Assembly (NCBI RefSeq): GCF_901709675.1
Contig: NC_051093.1
Location: forward strand, 9,064,553 to 9,128,552
Reading direction: 5' to 3'
Length of the DNA: 64,000 bases
Source: Syngnathus acus
Taxonomy: Eukaryota; Chordata; Actinopteri; Syngnathiformes; Syngnathidae
A program made the translations under genes and the position numbers. Below the pieces are notes generated by a model that saw only the letters and a program-made list of their open reading frames with translations, made no database searches and was not told the origin of the DNA. This document shows positions 25,475 to 37,841 of this stretch, piece by piece (positions within the stretch are counted from its first letter, which is position 1; every line of letters begins with the position of its first letter).

Positions 25475-28400
25475 TTAGCGATAAACACGAGGCGCTGACC
25501 TGTCATTGGTGGATGTGGGCTTCAACTTAACTGTTGCAAATGGGTTTGTGCCCCTTAAGATAGAGAGAAGAAAGGAAAAGATTTATGTATGATTCATTTT
25601 TCTCGATGGAAAAACATCAGCCGCATTTGCATCACATGGCCTTTTTTTCTTACCTCGGGAAGAGTTCTGGTTTTGATTCGTGTGGCTGGGATCGCTGCAG
25701 AAAAACAAGAAAAGGGTCTGAGTGAGTGAAACAAACAACTAACACTTGGAAGTTTGAGACAACTTCAACCATTGAACTCTTGAGCGGTTCACGCCATTCT
25801 CTTGCACATTCTAACAAATGTACAAATGGTGGAGGATATCTTCAAAATGATATCACAACACACACATGCACGCACACGCACACACACACAAACTTCCTCA
25901 CTCATCCACTATCAGCAGCTGGAGCTTCCACCCTGCATCCACCAGAAAGAGGGATGAGGTGACATGGAGAACAGTACTTTGCCAGAGTGCCCCTGCTGGA
26001 CAAACGAGTACATTGCAACAAAAGCCTTTATATGAAAGGCTTCAAAGCAGACTGCTAATTAATGTGTTTTTTTTCTATCTATCAGTAAACCCACAAGCAA
26101 TGTAGCCTGACTTTCATCTGAGACATGAATAAAAAGCAAAAATAGCACATGATTCGGTCGGACTGTTCAATAGTAACTAACTGTTAATAGTGTTTACCTT
26201 TTTTTCGGGATTAGACCCCGTTGTTTTGTCTGATGTGCTCGTTTGACTGGAGTATTTATTTGAAGATTGCGATAGCAGAGGCGGAGGCGGCGGCGGAGGT
26301 GGCGTCTTTCTTTCCGTACGGCTACTCGCACTGCTGTTGCTTCGTCCCCGAGGAGCGGAACTACTGCAAAGATACACATAATTAATAAAATCAGTGAGGA
26401 ATAATACAAAGTATTTCATCTGACAAAAGCTTTGTGTACTATGTCTTGTCACCGTGGGATAGTGGGAACGTAATTTCGATTTCTTTGTGTGTCTTGGCAT
26501 GTGAAGAAATTGACAATAAAGCAGACTTTGACTTTCGCTTTCCTCATCATTTAAAACGCCTGATTTCAACAACACTGACAAAAGAGGTTGGTAAGTGTGC
26601 AGAAAGTTGCCATCCACTTGATATTCGATTTAACATAAAGTGTCCACAGTGAGTGAACAATGTTTGAGCTAAATGCTCGTACTGGTGTTCCTCAAGGCGC
26701 TGGGTCACCCATATAACTTAAATGGCTCAGCCCTGATTATTGGGCCATATAAATCCAATTGAGATGGCCTGGGGGAAAGAACTCTTAAGTAAGTAGCGGT
26801 GCGGCTGTGCAGAATTCAATCATTCAAAACTATTGATGAAGTGAAAGATTTCCTCGATGTGAGAACAATAAGTTGAGCACTTACTGATGATGTCCTTGAT
26901 TATCCTCAAAGCATTATTATACCCAGTCACGTTTCTACTTGTAATGGACAGATCAAAGTTGCCACATCTGACACTCCAAGTGATTAAAAAAAGATTCTCA
27001 TTTGACTGAGGCTAATGAGGCTGAAGTTCCTTGCGGATGAGGGCGATGTAACATGAATTCTAAATGGAAACCGTGCAACGATCGACAAAATCTCTCTCCC
27101 TCTTTTTTGGACTGAGGAATTACAGGACGCATCCTTTTTTTTTTCCAGCGTGTTTGATTACCCCAGGTCAGTTTGCAGAGGAGGGTCCACATCTACTTCT
27201 TCCACAAAGGAGGCCGGGAACCATCCTTGACTGAAAACATATGGACACTGAGAAATAAGTTTTGTGTTGATTCTGAAGAAAAGAAAATACAGTCTCTTAA
27301 TAAATTTCATATGTTAAAACATGCTTATATAGTGTCTGACAACTACTTCACAAATTCTTGAATAATCATCATCCATCCACAGAGGTTTGTAATTGCCTGC
27401 AGATGCCACAAGAGGGCAGCAAAGCACTACTTTTCATTCATCTCTCGCCTGTCTAAACAATTTTGCGTTTCACCTCAACATAGTTCCTTGTCACTAAGAT
27501 GGTGCCAAAGCAATACTTTTATATTAGACAGGGCACAAAAACAGCAATAGGTGAGTTTTGCAGCAGATAAAGGCTTTCAAAAAATAAATCCACAAGTAAC
27601 AAATGGAGGGGATACTCTAGTTCAATCTGACATGAATACATTTGCACCACATTTGAAAGAACTCATTAGATTGCATAGTACAGCAGGCGGCGAGTGCATA
27701 CACACATTTGCACACAGAGAAGGACTCCAACTCACCGTGAATTGTTGCCAGCTGCACGGCCGTACAGCCAGCCGTTTTTCGGCTGCGGGACCAGCACGGT
27801 AATCATCTCTCCCCTGGCAAAGTGCAGCAGGGTTGGATTGGAGCCAACTGGCTGATGGGCTACCAGGGCCCTCATGGATCTTCCTGCACCCCCCACCGAA
27901 GAGCGATAGATGCTGCCCTGGGGGGACGGTGCTGAACACATCAAGAATCAAACACACTGGAGCTCAAATTCTGGCTCTGCTTCTGATGTCAACTTGTGCC
28001 ATCTCCAATTCTCCTCCATTTCACTTATATTTGAAAGTAAGTCTATTTTTCTTTTAAAGACCGACAAATTTCTGCGCTCAACTAATTTTCTCACCTCTTG
28101 ACGGTACATTGCCGAGAGGTTGCTCTTCTCTGTTCCTCCGGTTCGCTTGTCTTACCTGCGCCTGCAAGAACAAAATTCAAGACAACACATTGATCCGTCC
28201 GAGAATGCTCATTATCGGGTTTCATTTAGATGCTTCGAGATGACATAAACATTTATTTATAATCTCATGCAGTCGCGGTTTCATCTTCATGCTCGATCAA
28301 TTCTGAGAGATACAACCTGCCACCAGAGGGCACTACAGCAGCAAAAACAAATTGTCAGATGAGATGCAGACCCAAATTGAGCTGATAGAGATCAATTCTA

Positions 28401-29832
28401 AGAAACAAAATATTGTCCCAAACATGTAATGCATCTTTGACCTTGCTCGATAAACTGACTCACAGGGCTATCCAGGCCAGGCGTCCGTTTGGCATCCGAT
28501 CCTCTCGTAGCATTAACCTCCTCTGTCCACAAGTCAGCCTTCTGCTGGAGAGGCCCTCCATTCTATGACACAAAACAGAGATGACTTAAAGTGTTGACAA
28601 CTGCACGCAAAACATGACCTCAGCGACTTGCGGATGAGGGTAATTAGTGCTCGCTTATTGCCTTTGCCCTTTGAAGCATGAGCGGTTTCCCCACAGATGG
28701 TTCGATAATTATTTCAGATGGCTAGGACCTCGTAAAACAAAGTATGTTCTAAACATACTTTGGTCTCCGATTCGAGGTGTCAGTTTGACTGGCTGTGGCA
28801 AGATGAAAGAAAGAAGGACGGACGGACGGAAGGAGCAAGTGGAAAACAGTCAACCTTTCTCCATCCTGCTAAAGGTGCTGAATCGCCGTCATCTTCTAAT
28901 CACCTGCTCTGCGGTTGACCCTCATTATAAAGACAGCCAATTTGCCCACAGAGACTAATAGTCGCTGACACAATCATGAAACATGATTGAGAATTCATGT
29001 CCTTGTTATAGTACCTTAGTCATGAGACGGGAGAAGGACTGGATAAGGCCACAGTGTTTCTCAGCCAGGAAGCGATATCTTCTCTCTTCCTCCTTTAGCA
29101 CCTCGCTATGACTTTCTTGAAGGAACTGCAAATGCTCAGCAGCATTCTGTTCGTACATAAGATTGACTGTAAATCACCTCATACACAATACACACATTTC
29201 CACTGGAAGACATTTAATGCTAACCTGGTTAGCTCCACGCCTGCTCGTAGCTGCTGTCTGACCATAGACGCTCACCTCGTATTGCTTTCTGCTGCCCTGT
29301 CAGTTCCGTTCAAGCACTTTACATGAATCACCATCTTAAAGTTGCAAGAAAGTCACTTTTCCTTTTCATGTCGGAAGAGAGTCTCACTTACCGATAAATA
29401 ATCTCTGTCCAGTCTAACGTTCTGATCCATCTCTTCAAGAATGTCATTAGTGAACCAGCGGAACTTGGATGACACACACATACAGTATACAGTGACTGTC
29501 AACATGCAATAAAATACACATAATAGTATTATAATACTTTCAAATTCTTTGTGAAATCTTGTTACTTACTACTCCCTCCAGCTCCAAGGTGAGCCTCTTT
29601 TGGCTCTCGGCGATCTGAATCAGGACATCTCCTTAAAGATAAATACAATAAATCATGTAAAAATTGCGATATATACGTGTATATATATATATTTATTTGG
29701 GGTCCCCAACAGAAAGTTCAACGAGGCACTACCTGTCATTATCTATTATACATGTCCTCATGCCAGCAACTGTTACTCAATACTGCTGGATAAATAACAC
29801 ACACACTCACATATCTTGTCCTTGGTTGTCAT

Positions 29833-29866
<34 letters not shown>

Positions 29867-31101
29867 CTCAATAGGTATCATTCAGTCAAGCCTGTTGTAG
29901 TGCAAGAGTTCTCAAGGTTTCGGAACTACTGTAGGAGTTCATTGGCCAGCTTGGTTCATTTGAGGCCTACTCAATCAAATCTATACAAATGAATTAAATG
30001 TGCCTGTGCAGAAATAACCTCTTGATTTTGCAATCCAATAGAATTGAAGTTCCCTTTTGGTGTTTTGACTTACCTATGGAACGCGAGGACATGGTGTGAA
30101 AGGCCTGCTCGCCCATCTGTGAAAGCGCAGTGAAGTAAGCATCGCTTTTCACCGCCAGAGCTGAAAAACACGGCAAACATTGGAAAGTAATGGACCATTT
30201 ACATATACACACACACACCCCACTTGGCAATGTTCCTCTTGCTGAAATATTTAGCATGCTAGCTACATACTTAAATGTACAGCAGGTCATTGCAGCACAT
30301 CAATAGCTGTGTAAACTTAAAAAAAAAATCCCTTCCCCTGTTAAAAATACACCCGCCCCTCCTTGAACAGTGCAGGTTATACATTCATGGAGGAAAAAGG
30401 TTTTATTATTTATCTTAGTTACATTTCCTTGTACCAAAAAAAACCCGCTGTAATATAATACAAGACATGTAGACTTTTTACATCCACCGTAAAAAAATCC
30501 AATATATTGTAAATGTGTTTTTTTTTCTCCTAGGGGCAAGAAACCCAGTTGCTTGAATCTTGATAATGTCGTAATAAGAACTCCAAACACGCCTTGGATA
30601 CAAGCGAGGCGTGCACTAGCAAACACAACAGCACTACAAAAGTCCCAACAAACATGAACTTTGGAACGAGGTTCCATCAAACAGACGGCTGACGTTACAG
30701 TTTGTTTAGTTTACAGCGCTATTAAATGAATGGTGTGCGAACACCACACACAAGGAGTCAGAAAGCAACAAATTCAAATTGGTTCTCCTTCACCATCGTT
30801 GTCTTTTGCTTACTATGGAAAGCTCGGACATAGCTGTTTCCCAGCGACACAAGTTTTTGAAGGTCGGGGTTGAATTCATCCATCAAGCTCTGTTGAAGAC
30901 AAAAAAAAAGAGAAATATATGACTAACAAAAACATTTGGATCTTAATCATTGAGTTTGTATTAAAAAAATCACATCTACACTTTAATGATGAGTTCAAAA
31001 CGGAAAATTCCATTCAACTTCCAATCCCAAAACTATTTATTACTTACCGAGTAAATCCCCAAGGTTGATCGATGTAACTGTTCACTGTTCATTGCAGACA
31101 T
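25475..31101 (-). CDS. baiap2l2: BAR/IMD domain-containing adapter protein 2-like 2 (BAIAP2L2, pinkbar)
   Basis: An I-BAR scaffold that binds and shapes phosphoinositide membranes and recruits actin regulators; in mammals it acts in epithelia and hair-cell stereocilia. Exons, minus strand: 31048-31101, 30814-30889, 30074-30160, 29570-29631, 29392-29463, 29225-29296, 29015-29125, 28464-28562, 28095-28161, 27736-27931, 27162-27230, 26198-26363, 25654-25694, 25475-25553. They join in phase to 416 aa. The IMD spans about 1-200 (start SEQLHRSTLGIYSSLMDEF; later RRYRFLAEKH). The SH3 domain is at about 253-312, with ALVAHQPV, NGWLYG and GWFPASFVEEV. A Ser-rich linker has eight prolines at 343-350. 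The end ELFPRGTNPFATVKLKPT...DRSAP closely matches the BAIAP2L2 C-terminus. The protein is shorter than the mammalian one (about 530 aa, from memory), partly inside the IMD. Human BAIAP2L2 is on 22q13.1, agreeing with the neighbours. Confidence 0.93.
25855..25892. repeat. (CA)n microsatellite downstream of a baiap2l2 exon
   Basis: Imperfect CA dinucleotide repeats interrupted by TG and CG. Confidence 0.8.
26428..26540 (+). mobile_element. Retroelement 3' tail in a baiap2l2 intron
   Basis: A run reading AACGTAATTTCGATTTCTTTG, TGTCTTGGCATGTGAAG and AAATTGACAATAAAGCAGAC, ending in TTTGACTTT, matches a dispersed teleost repeat tail I recognise, usually seen at the 3' end of retroelement copies. 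The family assignment is uncertain. It lies antisense to baiap2l2. Confidence 0.5.
29835..29864. repeat. (AC)n microsatellite in a baiap2l2 intron
   Basis: An uninterrupted AC run of about 30 bp. Confidence 0.9.
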
Positions 31102-33318
31102 TTTAATATCCACTCTTGCGGAACTGTCGATGAAATCCCTTGAGAGCATCCGAGTCTTAACTCATCCGAGCCAACCGAGTTGGATGTATGGAAGTGAAAG
31201 AGCTCAGGTTGTTGCTAATAGACTCAGCTGTGACTTGAATAGCGTGCAGTAAATAATTAAACACGGCCCAGCCATAAAACACAACGGCATATCCTGTAAA
31301 GCGTGACTTAGTGTTTGCTGAATAAAACATTGGGATAGATTTCTTTTTTTCACTTCCCCACAAAGCTAGAGACAATTTATTGTTTTTATTATTCCAACTT
31401 TAGGGGACCCAATTTACCACAGAAGCTGTGACCGGTGCATTTTGTGAGCATATAGGAAAAAAAGAAAAGACATAATATAGAATAAACGGGAGAATTTTTA
31501 TAAATATGCGGAAGTCCGTTAGTTAAGGTGTTAAAGATTGAATTAAAATTGTTGCCTGCTCACAAGGATATGACACTGCATTAACCCGCATCTCTCATGA
31601 CTCATTATATCTGCATTAGCACAACACCGCGCTGATGAGTATATTGATGCGTTCAACTCGAGAGAGGAAATGAGTGAGGGAAATATGGACGCTTTGAGAA
31701 CTGGATTTATTATTTATAGTTTAATAAATTACAAGCCGTGGTTGTCAGAGTCAGGCGGCGGGCGCGATTGGCTTGTACACTAGGTGGCATTAAAAACCAA
31801 CTGGATACACGAGAAGAATTTTAAGCAGTATTATGATGGAGATGGAAAAAAAAAAAAAAAAACAGCCTGAAAGCAAAACCAATTGAACACAAACTTGTGA
31901 TCATCTAATCCACAAATGTTAATTCTGACCTGAATGAATTTAAATGTAGGCTACAGTAAATTAACCACTAAAGAGTCTTTTTACGGCTCCACTGGCTTTT
32001 TACATCAATTAAAGATGAATGCACAGTTTGCTGATTAATAACTGCACTAAAGTCTCGAGAGCTTCTCCCAGTTTAGTCTTTATAATGCAAATTTTAGTGG
32101 AATATATATGTTTAGAATAATAATTACAATGGGAACCACATTCAAAAAGTAAGCATTTAAAAAAAAGCCATGAGTGCATGCTGACCCAAAGATTAACACG
32201 TATTAGCACTTAGCTGTGTGTGTGTGCGTGATTTAATGACCTCACTAATGGCAGCAGCTCGGAATCGTGCAACACGCAAAGACACCCACCATCCACCACC
32301 ACCAGGGTCATCATTCGATCAAGTCTATTGCTGTGGAGCTGCTCCAGTGGGAACCTTGAGCGGGATTTATAGCCGTGCACACTTCCCCACACAGTATATA
32401 GTATGGCTGGAATGTGAAGCTGAGCAACTCATGATTAGATATAGTGGGTGGGGGGTGGCTGGTACAAATATACCTATGAAGGCTGTATGCAGGAAAAACA
32501 TTCACTGCAGTGCAGCAAAAAAAAATGCCTTCGATATGCAGCCAAGTTACATTTTCTTCAAGCGGCAAGCGGATATGCATCCCATATAAATTCACGCTTA
32601 ACTTGTTTTATAGATGGAGACATTGGATTAAGAGGCTGGGGGAAGAGTGCACTGTGTTCCCTTCTGAAAATGCCATTTATCTTTGATACATTAAGTAGCA
32701 TTGATGCAAATGCCTAGAAACATTGGTGGTATTTTTTTTTTTTTAAGAAATGTGTTCCATGAGTTTTGCCTAGCAACAAGTGGCTCAGCCTTGCCAGTAA
32801 TACACTCAATCAAGTCTGTTGATTTACAACAATTGATTATAATTATATTTTTTATGGATTTATAATTGTATTTTTTCATTTTTATTTTAGGATCAATGAG
32901 GAGTTATGTTGCAGTGCGAGTTAAGAAGAACATCACACAAGAGCAACAACAAAAAACACCCAAATTTGCGCATGCACATTGAAGGGTGTTGTAGGTACTT
33001 CCATTGGGATTGTCACCCACACATTTTGCCTCAATTATGATCACCGGGCCGGGCTGCATTTTGTCTGACATGCGCGTTGCGCGCACGCACGCACGGAGGA
33101 GGCGTAACAGTAACACACTATGCTCAAATGCTTTCTGACGACTCCATGATAACTCGCTCTCGTGTCCTCACTACCTCCGTGAGAACACAAAAGTAAACCG
33201 GATTCTTTTTTTTCTCGTTTGCTCTTGGAATCAAAACGCGTCAAATCGATGATTTTTGCTGCGTTCGAGCACTTTTTCCTCCCGCGGGGTTGTTGTTGTT
33301 GTTATGATTAGATTTTTT
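31102..33318. other. Intergenic region between divergent baiap2l2 and nptxr
   Basis: No coding exons are seen. The left end should carry the baiap2l2 promoter and leader. The right end (about 33040-33318) is richer in CpG (for example GCGCGTTGCGCGCACGC) and probably holds the nptxr promoter and 5' UTR. A short (GTT)n lies at about 33289-33303. Confidence 0.5.
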
Positions 33319-33352
33319 TGATTGTCGATCGTCTCCGCCGCCACCCTGAAGT
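33319..33352 (+). promoter_or_regulatory. Non-AUG (CUG) translation start of nptxr
   Basis: The reading frame of nptxr has an in-frame TGA at 33319-33321 and no in-frame ATG before the 12th codon. A CTG at 33346-33348 sits in GCCGCCACCCTGAAG, an ideal Kozak leader (A at -3). The protein from this CTG begins MKFIVIILAAGM, lining up with the mammalian NPTXR start MKFLAVLLAAGM, which is annotated as CUG-initiated (from memory). Starting at the internal ATG would cut away half of the membrane anchor. Confidence 0.85.
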
Positions 33353-36300
33353 TCATTGTGATCATTTTGGCCGCCGGCATGGTGGCCTTTATCGGCGCCG
33401 TTATCTGCATCATCGCGGCCGTCCACACCGGAAGCACCAAGGCGGCACGGCAGCAGCCGGCAGCCGACAACCGATCGCTGTACGCGCACGGCGCGACGCA
33501 GCCCCCCGCCACCAGAGGCTCAGCGGCCAGGACTGGCGCCTTGGGCGCTCTCCATGGTTCTGAAGTGCCCGAATCCGAGGCGCCGACCTTCCGCATCGGG
33601 CTCGACGGTCTGGACGGGGTCACTGGACTAACCGGGCACGACCCAGCGGTCAGCCGACTCATTTGCACGCCGATCCCCGCCGGAGAGTGCGACCCGAGAA
33701 ACTTTCAGCAACAAGCGGACGACCCGACGCTATACGCGGGAGAGGACTGGGGCTACCTCCGCACCACCGCGGACGAGCTCCGGCAAACCGTCCTCCAGCA
33801 AAAGGAGCAAATACAAACGGACCAGCGGACCATCAGGGAGCTGACTGGCAAACTATCCGAGTGCGAGAGGGGGATGAAGGGTCGCGGTGGCGTCGGAGAG
33901 AGACGGAGAGGTGCCGCGGGCATATGGGGAGGCAAAAGCCCGGCAGAGCGGATCATGGTGCGGGATAGCCCCGCGTCGGCACCTGACCACGTGCTCACGC
34001 TACGGGCTGTGAATGAGCTGGAGCAGGCCATCAGTCAGCTCAAAGACCGCATTGAGAGACTGGAGGTATGTTGTGCAGGAAGAAATCACCCCCTACACGC
34101 AGCTACACTACACTGCAGAGGCGTATCATGAATCCCACTCCTTATCCTGGGGCGCTTGCATGGCATGATTTTAAAAGCAGAGGAGGGATTCCTGTCTCAA
34201 AACTGTTGAGAATTTCTATTTGATGATGTCTAAATGCTCATCAGGGATCATTCCAGTCTGGATTTTTCTCAAGGTGCATGCAAAGAGAGTTGGAGTCAAG
34301 TGAGCCTTTGTGAACATTGGCAGCTTTTTTTGGGGGGGGGGGGGGGGGGGAAGCAAGAATCCATTAGAAAGAGACATGCATAAAAATATTCACCAAGCAC
34401 AACTATGATATTTTAAAGAAGACATCATAAAAGACAGAAAGGCTCGATGATATGTGGAATCATACTGTCCTTAATGTGTTTTTTTACAGCAACAAACTGT
34501 TAGCCAACATTGTTCCTGTAATCTACTATGCCAAGAAAGCAGATTGCAATAAAAACAGAGAGATGGAAAAAAAAAAAAAGGCCTGGGAGAGGAAAAAAAA
34601 AAAAAAAAAGGGGGCAAAGTGATGCGGCTGGGGAGGAGGGCTGATGGTAAAGTGGCAGAAGAGGGGGGAAAAAAGAGAACAGCATCATCAGCCAGAGGAA
34701 AAAGAGGAGGGGGTAGCGTAACATAAAACATACTCTCCTCTGACCAGATTCTCAAGATGTATAGCGGCCTTTTCGGCGAAAGCAATATCATCCATAATGT
34801 ATGACTTGCCTAGTTGTAGGCTACAGACCTCTCATTCAATTCCCTGCTTGCACAGTCCCACTTTTATTAGAGCCATCTCTTCATGACTTGACCTCAAATG
34901 CTCTGATATTGTTTTTGAAAATGCTGCTGCTGCAGCATCATATTTTATAATGCTGCATTGTTTTGCCAGGGAGCCATCACTTGTAGTTTTCTCTCAACAG
35001 CCTAGTCACGTTTCCATCAGTGGGTGCTCGGCTCGCTCTAGCTGCACAGCGGTGTTTACATCTGATTGTGTGTCGAGGGGAATTTCGAAAACGGTCAATC
35101 TGGATGGACGATTTCACACATCTGCTAACACCGGCAATCCACGTCGTCGGTCCTTGTTTTCGAGACGGTTGTTGATTCGCACAGCATCGACTTTAAATTC
35201 TATTTAGTATGCACCAGATTTCATTTGGGGTATAAAAGCTTGTCATTTATGCAGATCTGTAATGATGCATGCTCAACACGAGCACCTTCTTACAAATTCA
35301 TGCATTTATGCATCAGTAAAAAAACAAAACAAAAAAAACTTGTCGCCCCCGTGCGTAAACAACCCCCTGCCTCAAGCACAACCCCTGGCTAAGTGATAGA
35401 AATGAAATATTAGAGAACAGATTCATAAGCGTCCAAATAGGATGGTGCATGATCGGAATCGGTGTCATTGAAATATTCGCATTCATTTACCAATGTGACC
35501 CATCATCAGCATCTGGGAATTTCTTCTACATTTTTGCAAATGAAAAATTAAATTCTACCAGCTGCCACTATTGGCCGTGCAGACTGCTCTCATAAAAATG
35601 ACACTTGTGCTGTTTATCTGCTTTTACCGCAAAATCAATAGGTCATATTTTTTTACCAGTATCCTCGGTACTCTGAATCGTACATCCTCCTAAAGATGAG
35701 CACGGAGGTAACGCTTCTTACATAATGTTTGTCCTTATGGGAACTGTTTGGATTCTTCTATAGCTTCACCTTTCTTATGCAACACAAAAATAGTGTACAG
35801 TACTGTACATTGGTTCCGACGACTCACAGTTGTACGTTTTTTGGTCTGGTCAGGTCTCCATGATGGATGGGGAAATTAGTTACGTCAAGAAGAAAGGCCA
35901 CAAAAAAACACTTGCTCCTGCTTTGTGTTTTTGACCTTTTCAACTGTTTCTCATTTCCACACGTGTGAAAATGTTTACAGAACCGGATTGTGGGAAATGA
36001 ACACACCTTGCAAGCAGCACCAGCATGATAAAGTTTTCTCCTACCTACGTGGTCTTCCTTCTCCGCAGGCCGACATCAATCTGTTTCCTCACAACCAGAC
36101 GGACATCGGCGCCTCGGCGCTTGCGGAGGACGACAACAAATCTTTGAGCCCGGAAATTTCAGTTGGCCATAAAGCGGGTGCAGAAAGGCCCTTGACGGTG
36201 GAGGACTTGGAAGAGGAGCTTGAAAGGAAGGTGGAGCTGTTGGAGAAAGAGAGAAAAGCCTTGAGGCTGGAAACCCAAAGACACAGACAGGAAATGGAGC

Positions 36301-37841
36301 GGGGGATCGACAAGCTCCACCACCGACTCTCGGGATTGGAGGAAGGTAAATATTAATCCAGACGGTAAATAGAACGCAGTGGTGCGAGAATACATCGAGT
36401 TTTAGCTCAAGTAAGATTCTCTGCTGCAAATAAATGATCAGTGAGACTATCAAATGCAAGCAGGAAAAGAAAAAAAAAAAAAAAAAAAAGACTTTTGCGT
36501 TTCTTGTCTCTTTCAGCCAATTACTTTGCAGAGGGCTACAGACTCTCTTTCCCATCCCGTACTAACTACATGTACGCCGTGGTGAGACAGTTTATTCCAA
36601 AGTTATGGGCCTTCACCTTCTGCCTTTGGCTTCGACCCACGGAAGGAGGCATCGGAACGCCCATCTCTTATGCCGTGCCGGAGCAACCTAATGAACTGGT
36701 GCTACTCCAAGGTCTGCGTACGCCCACTGAACTTTTCATCAATGACAAGGTAGTGAAAATAATCATGAAAAATCAATTCAAAACTTTAGCCGTCGTTATT
36801 GTGACCTATAACCTGTCCATCTGGATGTAAAAAAAAGAAAAAATATCTTTCTTGTAATGAGTTTGAACAGTCGTATGCTCTATTAAAAGAGGGTGTGTAT
36901 ACTTGTGCAACTGCACGATCCCACTTGTTTCATATATATGCTCTCAAAATGACGAAAAGAAATGTCATAGGGAGTTGGAAGAGTTTTGAAATTATTTGTC
37001 TTGAGCTCATTTTTTTTTTAAATTGGACAAAAACAGGGGTGTGTAGACTTTTTATACCCACTGAAATTATTATTCAAATTATTTGTCTTAAGATCATTTT
37101 TTTAATTGGACAAAAAAAGGGGTGTGTAGACTTTTTATAGCCACTAACAGACAAATCTGGCAGACAAGTGCAAGAAAAATATTGTCTTGTCTGCCTTACA
37201 CGATAAAAGCGAGCAACAGGGGCTATAGATATATTTTAACGAACCACTTATGCTAAAAAACGCCCTGAGGAAAGGCGTCGCCTTAAAGGCGGCATAATCG
37301 CCGGCAGTAAAACAGTACAAACTAAGTACGACTATCAAAATTCAATTTCTGCTTTTTTTTTCTAGGTGGCCCAACTACCTCTGAACCTGTCTCGCGACAA
37401 CTGGCAACACGTATGTGTGAGCTGGAACCAGAAAGGAGGAGCGTGGCAGGCCTACCAGGGGGGCAAGCTGAGAGGAGAAGGCCACGGCCTGGCGGACGGT
37501 CATAATATTAGACCTGGAGGAGTGTTAGTCCTAGGTCAAGAGCAGGTAAATGCTTCAGCAAAAGTCTTTTGGGTCAGCAAACCTCTGAAATGGGTTGTTT
37601 TCCACCCTAGGATTCCCTGGGCGGAGGCTTTGATTCAACTCAAGCTTTAGTCGGAGAGTTGTCCCAGGTGGCTGTGTGGGACCGAGTCCTGTCTGCCGAG
37701 CAGGTGGCCGGCTTGGCTCGTTGTGGGACGGTGACCCAGGGCAGCGTGGTTCCTTGGACTGAGCGTGGAGTGGAGGTTTATGGCGGAGCCACTAAGTACC
37801 CGGGGGAGCCTTGTAGTAAACACGGCCGCAGCTCCAAGTGA
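33346..37841 (+). CDS. nptxr: Neuronal pentraxin receptor, CUG-initiated
   Basis: A membrane-anchored neuronal pentraxin that assembles with secreted NPTX1/NPTX2 and clusters AMPA receptors at excitatory synapses. Exons are 33346-34065, 36069-36345, 36517-36749, 37366-37545 and 37611-37841, joining in phase to 546 aa. Residues 2-26 form a signal-anchor helix, the mark of NPTXR as opposed to the secreted pentraxins. Heptad-rich segments follow at about 141-180 (DELRQTVLQQKEQIQ), 216-240 and 280-332. The pentraxin domain runs from about 335 to 540, with NNYMYA-like TNYMYAVVR, the signature HVCVSW at 425-430, and GGATKYPGEPC near the end. Exon 1 is GC-rich while the downstream exons are ordinary. 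Two AATAAA/ATTAAA signals lie at 37888 and 38978. The protein is longer than human (about 500 aa, from memory), mainly in the linker of exon 1. Human NPTXR is on 22q13.1. Confidence 0.94.
34332..34350 (+). repeat. Homopolymer run of 19 G in nptxr intron 1
   Basis: Nineteen consecutive G follow a T-run. It may fold as a G-quadruplex on the sense strand and may also be a sequencing or assembly length uncertainty. Confidence 0.9.
34564..34715. repeat. Long purine-rich tract in nptxr intron 1
   Basis: About 150 bp of A- and G-runs with few pyrimidines on the plus strand, including two A-runs of 13 and 17 bases. The minus-strand frames through it are low-complexity F/P and not coding. Confidence 0.75.
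36985..37146 (+). mobile_element. Tandemly duplicated Tc1-like terminal segment in nptxr intron 3
   Basis: Two units of about 77-80 bp each read AAATTATTTGTCTTRAG, a T-run, AATTGGACAAAAA and then AGGGGTGTGTAGACTTTTTA with TACCCACT or TAGCCACT. A weaker partial end (AGGGTGTGTATACTTG) lies at 36889. These are transposon 3' ends without transposase, duplicated in place. Confidence 0.75.

Noticed and set aside
27622-27957. A 111-codon minus-strand frame across the baiap2l2 SH3 exon
   Set aside because: It is a frame-shifted reading of the same exon. The SH3 frame (ALVAHQPV, NGWLYG) fits the family and the splice phases.
33490-34031. Other-frame proteins inside nptxr exon 1 (R/G-rich on plus, S/P-rich on minus)
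   Set aside because: They are shadows of a GC-rich exon. The NPTXR frame is conserved and in phase with downstream exons.
36441-36830. A continuous 129-codon frame as a separate gene
   Set aside because: It is nptxr exon 3 (36517-36749) with intron sequence read through on both sides.
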